DNA of 5,151 nt. Origin: Bacillota bacterium. Lineage in GTDB: Bacteria > Bacillota > Dethiobacteria > DTU022. The stretch spans positions 1 through 5,151 of the forward strand of contig JAAZIG010000213.1 in NCBI GenBank assembly GCA_012510325.1, in the 5' to 3' direction. The position numbers were made by a program, and so were the translations under genes. Of the stretch, positions 1 through 5,112 are shown piece by piece (position 1 is the first letter of the stretch; each line of letters starts with the position of its first letter). The notes beneath the pieces were generated by a model. That model was not told the origin of the DNA. It worked only from the letters and a program-made list of their open reading frames with translations, and did no database searches.

Positions 1-125
1 CCCAAGAAACAGGCTTTCACAGAGAAGCGGTATCTCCGGTAAAAATATATAATCAGGCCGACAGGCAAAAACAGAGAAGCAAACAGGCTAAAAAACATTG
101 CCGCCAGTGAAGCGGTAGAGACCAC
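1..125 (-). CDS. YhfC-like integral membrane protein, N-terminal fragment (runs off the left edge)
   Basis: Reading the minus strand from a GTG at 123-125 gives 41 codons that stay open to the window edge. The peptide starts MVSTASLAAMFFSLFASL and continues with a hydrophobic stretch (about residues 5-29) that ends in a basic patch, YFYRRYRFSVK. This is a first transmembrane helix followed by a positive cytoplasmic loop. The MVST start, the LPVGL segment and the aromatic/basic loop resemble the N-terminus of YhfC-family proteins (B. subtilis YhfC), grouped with putative intramembrane proteases. I recognise this from memory of the family. The GTG start is chosen because a strong ribosome binding site sits 7 bases upstream. 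The catalytic region would lie outside the window, so function cannot be judged here. The gene lies downstream of the oxidoreductase gene on the same strand, 134 bases away. Confidence 0.6.
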   Translation of the reverse strand, partial: MVSTASLAAMFFSLFASLFLPVGLIIYFYRRYRFSVKACFL

Positions 126-132
126 CGCGCTG

Positions 133-140
133 CACCCCCT
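133..140 (-). promoter_or_regulatory. Ribosome binding site of the YhfC-like gene
   Basis: The minus strand reads AGGGGGTG, one mismatch from AGGAGGTG, with a 7-base spacer to the GTG at 123-125. It decides the start of a reading frame that has no ATG nearby. A weak possible -10 (TACAAT on the minus strand, 149-154) lies just upstream, but no convincing -35 accompanies it. Confidence 0.6.
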
Positions 141-210
141 CTGGCAAAATTGTAATCTAGTGACATGATCTGTTCCAGCGCACTTGGGTTGGGAGCAGGC
201 ACGGCACATC

Positions 211-230
211 AAAAAACGACCGCGCTTCGT
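211..230 (-). terminator. Possible weak terminator after the Ldh-family gene
   Basis: Downstream of the TAA at 260-262 the minus strand has a short stem, ACGA pairing with TCGT around the loop AGCGCGG, which runs into six T residues (211-216). Four pairs is a weak stem. A larger fold using CCGCT and AGCG further upstream is possible but contains a bulge. It is reported because it sits between two same-strand genes, where an end of transcription would be expected. Confidence 0.3.
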
Positions 231-259
231 AGGACCTTCCGCCGGCTCAGCGGACCCCT

Positions 260-1375
260 TTACCGCTCGAATGAAAAGCGATAGCCGCTCAGCTCCAGTT
301 CATCCCGCATCTGGAGCATCTCTTCCTGTAATTTTTTACCTACAGGGACTCCCCGATCTTTCCTTTCCAGCCAGGCGAGGTGCTCCTTCTCTCCCGCAGT
401 GAAAATTCTCTCCTGACCCGGTGCTTTTTGGGAAGCGCGCAGCTGGCGCAGGATCTCGCCAGTTCTCGCTTTAAAGTCCTCCAAACCGATAAATGCCGCC
501 AGATCAACAACCATAAAAAAGTGACCGAGCCGGTAAGGCACTTTTTCCCCGCCCTCATCGAAGCCGGTCAGTCCTTTGAGAAAAGCGCCCCCCTGCAGCG
601 CTGACGAAAGGATCTCCACCACGGTGGCATACCCGTACCCCTTGTAGCCGGCGTTATCCTCACCGATACCCCCGAGAGGAGTCAGTGCAGCCTTTCCTGC
701 AACCAGATCGATGAGGATCTGCTCCGTATCGGTTCTGCTGTGGCCGGCACTGTCGATCACCCAGCCGTGAGGGATCGCCTCACCGGCGCGGGCATAAACC
801 TCGATCTTGCCGCGCTGGCTTACCGAGGTGGCACAATCGAGAAGAAACGGAAAATCCTCATCCGTGGGAAAACCGAAAGTCAGCGGATTTGTGCCCAGCA
901 TATTCTCCACTCCGAAGGTGGGGGCAATGGAGGGGCGGGCGTTGCTGCCCACCATTCCCATCATCCCGGCATCGGCAGCCATCTTCAGATAGTACCCGCA
1001 GATACCAAAATGAGTTGAATTGCGCACCGCCACCATCCCCATGCCATAGCGGCGAGCCTTGTCGATGGCCAACCCCATCGCCTTTTTGGCGATTACCTGC
1101 CCCATCCCGTGGTGACCGTCGACAACCGCCGTGGTCGGCCCTTCCCGGATCACCTCGAAATTGGTCACCGGAAACTGAATTCCCTCTTTAATGCGATCGT
1201 AATAGATCGTCTTCAAACGACCGATCCCGTGAGAATCGATGCCCCATTTATCGGCAGTGATCAGCACATCGGCACAGATGCGCGCCTCTCTCTCCGGAAG
1301 GCCAACCCCTTCAAACACATCCACCATAAAGTTCGTCATCGTTTCAAAATCGATCCAAACGATCGCCTCGCTCAC
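260..1375 (-). CDS. Ldh_2 family NAD(P)-dependent 2-hydroxyacid oxidoreductase (malate/L-lactate dehydrogenase type)
   Basis: This is a complete 371-residue cytoplasmic oxidoreductase of the malate/L-lactate dehydrogenase type 2 family. The family interconverts 2-hydroxyacids or similar substrates (malate, lactate, sulfolactate, ureidoglycolate, diketogulonate) with their keto forms using NAD(P)H. Family signatures appear in order, numbered from the GTG at 1375: GIDSHG near 46-50, whose His49 lies in the catalytic motif; DGHHGMGQ near 86-93; NSTHFG at 119-124; GTNPLTFGFP near 161-170; LDCATSVSQRGKIE at 179-192; and GYKGYG at 243-248. The length fits the family (about 350 residues), with a charged C-terminal tail. 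A longer frame begins at TTG 1417 (385 residues). I prefer GTG 1375 because it has a good ribosome binding site 5 bases upstream and because a possible promoter at 1421-1448 would start transcription close to 1414. The substrate cannot be fixed from sequence, and no pathway gene is adjacent. Confidence 0.9.
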   Translation of the reverse strand: MSEAIVWIDFETMTNFMVDVFEGVGLPEREARICADVLITADKWGIDSHGIGRLKTIYYDRIKEGIQFPVTNFEVIREGPTTAVVDGHHGMGQVIAKKAMGLAIDKARRYGMGMVAVRNSTHFGICGYYLKMAADAGMMGMVGSNARPSIAPTFGVENMLGTNPLTFGFPTDEDFPFLLDCATSVSQRGKIEVYARAGEAIPHGWVIDSAGHSRTDTEQILIDLVAGKAALTPLGGIGEDNAGYKGYGYATVVEILSSALQGGAFLKGLTGFDEGGEKVPYRLGHFFMVVDLAAFIGLEDFKARTGEILRQLRASQKAPGQERIFTAGEKEHLAWLERKDRGVPVGKKLQEEMLQMRDELELSGYRFSFER

Positions 1376-1380
1376 CGGAA

Positions 1381-1388
1381 CCCCTTCT
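1381..1388 (-). promoter_or_regulatory. Ribosome binding site supporting the GTG start of the Ldh-family gene
   Basis: The minus strand reads AGAAGGGG here, followed by a 5-base spacer to the GTG at 1373-1375. The alternative upstream TTG (1415-1417) has only a loose AAGAG-like tract. This site is the main reason for the shorter start. Confidence 0.5.
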
Positions 1389-1420
1389 TTCACTTGTTTC
1401 GAGAGATGATCAATCAAACG

Positions 1421-1448
1421 ATTACTCTTTTCTTTTCGGCATCGTCAA
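1421..1448 (-). promoter_or_regulatory. Possible promoter of the Ldh-family gene
   Basis: On the minus strand TTGACG (1443-1448, five of six to the -35 consensus) is followed by a 16-base spacer and AGTAAT (1421-1426, four of six to the -10). The start of transcription would fall close to 1414, inside or past the TTG at 1415-1417, which favours the GTG start at 1375. A small inverted repeat, AAAGG at 1447-1451 and CCTTT at 1457-1461 (plus strand), touches the -35 and could be an operator. This is a consensus match by eye only. Confidence 0.4.
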
Positions 1449-1500
1449 AGGAAAAACCTTTTCCCCGGGGAGCGGCAAAAGCTGAATAAACCGATAAATA

Positions 1501-1536
1501 CAAAAGCGGCCGAAGCTCAGTTATTCCTCCGGCCGC
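1501..1536 (-). terminator. Rho-independent terminator of tRNA-Gly
   Basis: On the minus strand GCGGCCGGAG (1527-1536) pairs with CTTCGGCCGC (1506-1515), giving ten pairs including one G.U and an 11-base loop. It is followed at once by TTTTGTATTT. It begins 13 bases after the CCA end of the tRNA gene, so it should stop tRNA transcription before the Ldh-family gene on the same strand. Confidence 0.8.
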
Positions 1537-1549
1537 GAAGCTATAAACA

Positions 1550-1623
1550 TGGAGCGGGTGATGGGAATCGAACCCACGTAGCTGGCTTGGAAGGCCAGTG
1601 CTCTACCATTGAGCTACACCCGC
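1550..1623 (-). tRNA. tRNA-Gly, anticodon TCC, CCA encoded
   Basis: The gene is 74 bases long and lies on the minus strand. The acceptor arm is a perfect seven-pair stem (GCGGGTG with CACCCGC), followed by discriminator T and an encoded CCA (1550-1552). The D arm is GCTC/GAGC around AATGGTA. The anticodon stem CTGGC/GCCAG closes the loop CTTCCAA, so the anticodon is TCC (plus-strand 1589-1591), which reads GGA and GGG glycine codons. The variable loop has four bases, and the T arm is GTGGG, TTCGATT, CCCAT. All invariant features of a functional tRNA are present. It stands alone between its own promoter and terminator. Confidence 0.97.
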
Positions 1624-1639
1624 ATGCACCAACATTAAT

Positions 1640-1648
1640 AATATAGCA
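1640..1648 (-). promoter_or_regulatory. Extended -10 promoter of tRNA-Gly
   Basis: The minus strand reads TGCTATATT, an extended -10 (TG, one base, TATATT), placed so that transcription would start about 10 bases before the first tRNA base at 1623. An overlapping TATTAT (1638-1643) is an alternative. No good -35 is seen 16-18 bases upstream, as is common with extended -10 promoters. Confidence 0.5.
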
Positions 1649-1739
1649 CAATCCGTACTGCTTTTCTATAGACCCCCTGTGTAAAATCTACCAGCGGAAA
1701 AACCCTTGCCCGAAATACCGGAATTGGAAACCTGCAAAG

Positions 1740-1817
1740 AAAGAACCGCCGAGTCATTAGACGGTTATGGCAAAATGGTAAAAAGGTTTAAGCAAAATAT
1801 CCGGTTTGCGGTTCTTT
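1740..1817. repeat. Inverted repeat, 10-bp arms, 58-base spacer
   Basis: AAAGAACCGC at 1740-1749 is matched by its exact reverse complement GCGGTTCTTT at 1808-1817. The spacing could make a long stem-loop in RNA or be a two-site binding region. The run of T after the right arm is short, so it is not a clear terminator. Confidence 0.4.
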
Positions 1818-1860
1818 TCAGAAAATCCAGCGAAAGCATCCTGCGGTAATCCAGCCAAAA

Positions 1861-1872
1861 TCTCTGCAGAGA
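1861..1872. repeat. Perfect 12-bp palindrome TCTCTGCAGAGA
   Basis: The sequence equals its own reverse complement over 12 bases with no spacer, the geometry of a homodimeric regulator site. It is about 180 bases before the PspC start. The role is unknown and chance cannot be excluded. Confidence 0.35.
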
Positions 1873-2050
1873 CCGGCAACAAATAGAATGATTTTCTCCA
1901 CCGGGCCGTAAAATTAACCGTCAGGACAGATACAGGATCTACCGGGGTCGCTAGAGAATTTTATCAACAGGGAGTAATCTGGAATTAAATCAGTTACACT
2001 CATCGCAAATCCGTTTTACTCCTGAGCAAGTAGTGAATGGGGGTGGAGCT

Positions 2051-2263
2051 ATGGAGCCCAAAAAGCTGTACCGTTCCCGCAAAAATTCCATGATTGCCGG
2101 TGTCTGCGGCGGTCTGGCCGAGTACCTGGGGATGGATCCCACCATGATGCGCATGCTTTATATTATTATCTCTTTGTTATCTGCAGCTTTTCCCGGCGTC
2201 ATTGTCTATATCATCGCCATGTTTATCATCCCCCTGGAGGATCAGGACAGTCAGGGTCAATAA
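2051..2263 (+). CDS. PspC domain small membrane protein
   Basis: This is a 70-residue protein consisting almost entirely of one PspC domain. The N-terminal part (residues 4-34) has the family signature KLYRSRKNSMIAGVCGGLAE, then YLGMDPTMMR. It is followed by one hydrophobic membrane segment (about 36-62) ending in IIPLED and a short polar tail. PspC proteins belong to envelope stress responses in proteobacteria. In Firmicutes, stand-alone copies of about 60-70 residues are common and their role is mostly undefined. ATG 2051 is chosen over GTG 2033 because GGGGGTG (2039-2045) is well placed before it, and because the domain begins immediately after it. It lies 79 bases before the flavoprotein gene on the same strand and may be co-transcribed with it. 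No phage-shock partner (PspA) is in view. Confidence 0.92.
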   Translation: MEPKKLYRSRKNSMIAGVCGGLAEYLGMDPTMMRMLYIIISLLSAAFPGVIVYIIAMFIIPLEDQDSQGQ

Positions 2264-2342
2264 ACCCCTGAAAAGGGCGGAGGAACAGCAACAGGCTGAT
2301 GGGGGATCAGACACCGCGGCCCGGGATGAAGGAACTGATGCT

Positions 2343-3422
2343 ATGTACGACCTGGCGATTATTGGAGCAGGCCCGGCGGGAGCGACCCTGGCCCGGGCGA
2401 TGGGCCGACAAATGAAAGTCCTGCTCATCGACAAAAGGGAAAACCTGGCGGCGGGGTCCCCGGGCAAGTGCTGCGGCGGCCTGCTGGCTCCCGATGCCCA
2501 GAAGATGCTCGCCCGGATGGGTGTGGCCCTGCCCCGGGAGGTGCTTGTAGGACCGCAGATCTTCGCCGTCCGGGCCATTGATCTTGCTGCTGGCAGGGAA
2601 AGATTCTACCAGCGTTTCTATATCAATATCGACCGGGGCAAATTCGAACAGTGGCTCATCTCCCTGGTGCCGCCGGCGGTGGAAATCAGGCTTGGGTGCC
2701 GTCTCACCGGGCTCAAGGGAGACAGCGGCAGTTACCGGCTGTGCTTGTACCGGTCCGGCGGCAGGGAAACGGTGCAGGCCCGGGCGGTGGTCGGCGCAGA
2801 CGGCGCCTCTTCCGCTGTCCGCAGGCTGGCCTTCCCTGACACTCCCGGCCCCCGCCGCTATCTGGCCCTGCAGGAGTGGCTCCAAGCCGGAGAGGCGCTG
2901 CCTCATTTTTCCGCTATCTTTGACCCGGCCATCACCGATTTTTACGCCTGGACTATCCCCAAGGGAGAGACACTGCTCCTGGGCGCCGCTCTGGCTCCCG
3001 GAAAAGACGCCGCCGCAAAATTTACCCTGTTGAAGGAGAAACTTGAGCCCTACGGTTACCGCCTGAAGCGGGTGATCCGCAAGGAAAGCGCCCTAATCCT
3101 GCGGCCCCGGCCCGGCAAGATATTTACCGGCCGGGAGAGCATTTTGCTCATCGGCGAAGCGGCGGGATGGATCAGCCCCAGTTCCGCAGAAGGGCTGAGC
3201 TATGCCTTTGCCGGCGCCCTGCTGGCGGCCAAAGCACTTTCGGGGGGGCTTCCTGCTGCTGCAGCAGCTTATCGCAAACTGGCGGCACCGCTGTTCAGAA
3301 ACATCCTGCTGAAAAATATGAAGGCCCCCTTTATCTACAACCCCTTGCTGCGCCGGCTGATCATGGGTTCAGGACTGGCATCAATGGAGATCGACCTGGA
3401 ATGCCCTTTTCGGAATAATTAG
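2343..3422 (+). CDS. FAD-dependent oxidoreductase, geranylgeranyl reductase / FixC-like family
   Basis: This 359-residue flavoprotein is related to the geranylgeranyl reductase and FixC group (COG0644-type), which reduces isoprenoid double bonds or performs other flavin redox steps. Residues 3-13 carry the FAD-binding beta-alpha-beta motif with GAGPAG at 8-13, and LLID (27-30) ends the second strand at the ribose-binding acid. PGKCCGGLL (40-48) is the cysteine-glycine motif seen in this family. GADGASSAVR (151-160) matches the DG motif. IGEAAGWISPSSAEG (270-284) is the second FAD motif, with Glu272 where Asp is usual. There is no signal peptide; the protein is probably cytoplasmic or membrane-associated. 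ATG 2343 is chosen because AAGGA (2329-2333) is 9 bases upstream and the dinucleotide fold starts at once. An in-frame open stretch back to 2202 overlaps PspC and lacks family sequence. The substrate is unknown; isoprenoid reduction is one possibility, and no lipid gene is adjacent. Confidence 0.8.
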   Translation: MYDLAIIGAGPAGATLARAMGRQMKVLLIDKRENLAAGSPGKCCGGLLAPDAQKMLARMGVALPREVLVGPQIFAVRAIDLAAGRERFYQRFYINIDRGKFEQWLISLVPPAVEIRLGCRLTGLKGDSGSYRLCLYRSGGRETVQARAVVGADGASSAVRRLAFPDTPGPRRYLALQEWLQAGEALPHFSAIFDPAITDFYAWTIPKGETLLLGAALAPGKDAAAKFTLLKEKLEPYGYRLKRVIRKESALILRPRPGKIFTGRESILLIGEAAGWISPSSAEGLSYAFAGALLAAKALSGGLPAAAAAYRKLAAPLFRNILLKNMKAPFIYNPLLRRLIMGSGLASMEIDLECPFRNN

Positions 3423-3447
3423 TTTATGTTATCATTTAATGGAATCC

Positions 3448-3462
3448 AATCAAAATTTGATT
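3448..3462. repeat. Palindrome next to the mrr ribosome binding site
   Basis: AATCAAA (3448-3454) and TTTGATT (3456-3462) are exact reverse complements around a single A. The repeat abuts the ribosome binding site AGGAG (3463-3467) of the Mrr gene. Such a position suits a repressor operator or a small hairpin that limits translation of a nuclease. The repeat itself is seen in the sequence; the role is inferred. Confidence 0.4.
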
Positions 3463-3475
3463 AGGAGATGGGAAA

Positions 3476-4381
3476 TTGGCTATCCCGGGTTATCAAGATT
3501 TAATGCTTCCTTTACTCAAACTTCTTGGGGATAAGAAAGAGTGGTCCTTACGCCAATCTATCGATACCCTGGCAAAAGAGTTCGGGCTATCAGAGAAGGA
3601 AAAAAAAGAGCTTCTTCCCAGTGGCCAACAGCCTGTTTTTGACAACAGGGTGGGCTGGGCCAGAACCTACATGAAAAAAGCGGGGCTCGTAGAAAGTACG
3701 AGAAGAGGATATTTCAGAATTGCAGAGCGGGGCCTTGAGGTATTAAAACAAAAGCCATCAGTTATAAACGACAAGTTTTTGAAAAGATATAAGGAATTTG
3801 TAGAATTCCAAGCCCCCAAGTCAAAAGCAACCAAAGCAGCAACCGAAGTAACAACCACCCCCAAAACCCCGAAAGAACTTATCGAAGAAGGCTACCAAAA
3901 TATGCGGGCAAGCCTGGCACAGGAACTTCTCAGCCAGGTAAAACAAAGCTCTCCTGATTTTTTCGAACGGCTGGTGGTCGAGCTGCTTGTCAGGATGGGC
4001 TACGGTGGCTCCATTAAGGATGCCGGCAATGCAATAGGCAAAAGTGGAGACGAAGGGATTGATGGGATCATCAAGGAAGATCGCCTCGGCCTGGATATTA
4101 TATATGTTCAGGCAAAGCGGTGGACAAATCCGGTAGGCCGGGACGAAATCCAAAAATTTGTTGGCGCCCTAGAAGGGAAACGAGCTAAAAAAGGCGTTTT
4201 TCTCACCACCTCCACCTTTACAACCCATGCTTTAAAATTTACCCAACAAATCAACGCCAAGGTAATCCTCATAGACGGAGAACAAATAGCACAGTACATG
4301 ATCGATTTTGATGTTGGTGTATCAAGGGAAACCCTTTACGAAATAAAAAAAATTGATCTTGATTTTTTCGAAGGTGAATAG
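3476..4381 (+). CDS. mrr: Mrr-family restriction endonuclease
   Basis: This is a 301-residue protein, close to the length of E. coli Mrr, which cuts DNA carrying foreign methylation (type IV restriction). Residues 1-90 form the Mrr N-terminal winged-helix domain, from IPGYQDLMLPLLKLL through NRVGWARTYMKKAGLVE to the basic wing RRGYFRI. A low-complexity Lys/Ala/Thr linker covers about 114-133. The catalytic PD-(D/E)xK domain spans about 160-275: FFERLVVELLVRMGYGG at 162-178, Asp196 in GIDG, and QAK at 212-214 with Lys214, the Q-x-K variant typical of Mrr. VGRDEIQKFVGAL (220-232) follows, as in the family. The start is TTG 3476 with AGGAG ending 8 bases upstream; no in-frame ATG precedes the domain. 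It lies 38 bases before hsdM on the same strand, probably one transcript. It could act alone on modified DNA or belong to the type I locus it accompanies. Base composition is more AT-rich than the flavoprotein gene before it. Confidence 0.92.
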   Translation: MAIPGYQDLMLPLLKLLGDKKEWSLRQSIDTLAKEFGLSEKEKKELLPSGQQPVFDNRVGWARTYMKKAGLVESTRRGYFRIAERGLEVLKQKPSVINDKFLKRYKEFVEFQAPKSKATKAATEVTTTPKTPKELIEEGYQNMRASLAQELLSQVKQSSPDFFERLVVELLVRMGYGGSIKDAGNAIGKSGDEGIDGIIKEDRLGLDIIYVQAKRWTNPVGRDEIQKFVGALEGKRAKKGVFLTTSTFTTHALKFTQQINAKVILIDGEQIAQYMIDFDVGVSRETLYEIKKIDLDFFEGE

Positions 4382-4419
4382 AATCTATTTTATATTCCCG
4401 AAACGAAAGGAAGAAAGCA

Positions 4420-5112
4420 GTGGGGACAATAAATAACAACGAAATTGAAAATCGCCTTTGGGATGCTGCTGATGAGCTGCGCGCCAATTCCAAACTCAGA
4501 TCATCCGAGTACTCTGTTCCGGTGCTGGGTCTGATTTTTTTGCGCTATGCAGACTACCGCTTTAGTGCTCTCGAGCATGAGCTTGCTGGCAAAAGCACCA
4601 GCCGTCGCAAGATCGGTCCGGCAGACTATCAGGCCCAGGGGGTCATGTATCTACCCGATGAAGCCCGTTTCTCAACGCTGCTCGATCTGCCTGAGGGTGA
4701 GAATATTGGACAGGCCATAAACAAAGCCATGCGGGCCATCGAAACAGAGAATTCCGATTTGAGAGATGTCTTGCCTAAAAGCTACAACCGCCTGGATAAT
4801 GCCACGCTCACCGAACTTCTGAGACTAATGAACTCTATACCCATGGATATCAAAGGAGATGCCTTCGGCAAGATCTACGAGTATTTTCTGGGCAAATTCG
4901 CCATGAGCGAAGGACAACGGGGTGGTGAATTCTTTACGCCCACCTGCATCGTCAAACTCATTGTGAACATTATTGAGCCCTTCCACGGGCGTATCTTTGA
5001 TCCTGCCTGCGGGTCTCGTGTCATAATTATGATAACGGCAGATAGTAACGATGGTGACTGGCTTTCAAGCCCTCTACTAGAAAACAAAAATATGGATTGG
5101 TGTGCTTTTTAG
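4420..5112 (+). pseudogene. hsdM: Type I restriction-modification methyltransferase subunit HsdM, cut off within SAM motif I by an insertion
   Basis: Codons 1-199 (4420-5016) are the first part of HsdM, the adenine-N6 methyltransferase subunit that works with HsdS and HsdR. The HsdM N-terminal helical domain covers about 8-140 (IENRLWDAADELRANSKL, then LGLIFLRYAD). The catalytic domain begins at GDAFGKIYEYFLGKFA (146-161) and continues with GGEFFTP (168-174). It ends in FDPACGS (193-199), which normally continues GG as the SAM-binding motif I. From 5017 the frame reads 31 unrelated residues to TAG at 5110-5112. The catalytic NPPY motif and the rest of a usual ~500-residue protein are missing, so the product cannot methylate. 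The start is GTG 4420 with AAAGGAAG (4406-4413) 6 bases upstream. The remainder may continue beyond the right edge on the far side of the inserted element; HsdS and HsdR are not in view. Confidence 0.88.
5021..5032. repeat. Perfect 12-bp palindrome TCATAATTATGA at the hsdM junction
   Basis: The 12 bases equal their own reverse complement and lie 4 bases after the last HsdM codon. The part reading TTATGATAAC loosely resembles one arm of XerD/tyrosine recombinase sites. It could equally be the outermost transposase-binding sequence of the element. The palindrome is certain, its role is not. Confidence 0.5.

Larger units (their letters stand above)
1649..2050. other. Intergenic region without a convincing gene
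   Basis: About 400 bases separate the tRNA on the minus strand from the PspC gene on the plus strand. All frames are interrupted, and I recognise no RNA family or degraded protein. The region holds a 10-bp inverted repeat (1740-1749 with 1808-1817), a perfect 12-bp palindrome (1861-1872) and a faint promoter-like pair before PspC: TTATCA at 1961-1966 and TTAAAT at 1985-1990, spacer 18, four of six matches each. The ribosome binding site of PspC is GGGGGTG at 2039-2045. Confidence 0.6.

Noticed and set aside
740..1489. Several plus-strand open frames opposite the Ldh-family gene
   Set aside because: They overlap a well-supported minus-strand gene and their peptides show no domain-like pattern.
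1550..1623. tRNA-Gly as an integration site for a mobile element
   Set aside because: No integrase gene or repeated tRNA 3' end is seen on either side within the window.
1681..2030. Degraded transposase or riboswitch in the region between tRNA and PspC
   Set aside because: Short open stretches exist, but stops interrupt every frame and no conserved protein or RNA motif could be named.
2202..2342. Extension of the flavoprotein frame upstream of ATG 2343
   Set aside because: It overlaps the PspC gene in another frame and has no family sequence, while ATG 2343 has a good ribosome binding site and begins right at the FAD fold.
2307..2906. Long open frame on the minus strand opposite the flavoprotein gene
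   Set aside because: It is a shadow of a GC-rich gene. The plus-strand frame carries clear FAD-binding motifs, while this one shows no recognisable domain.
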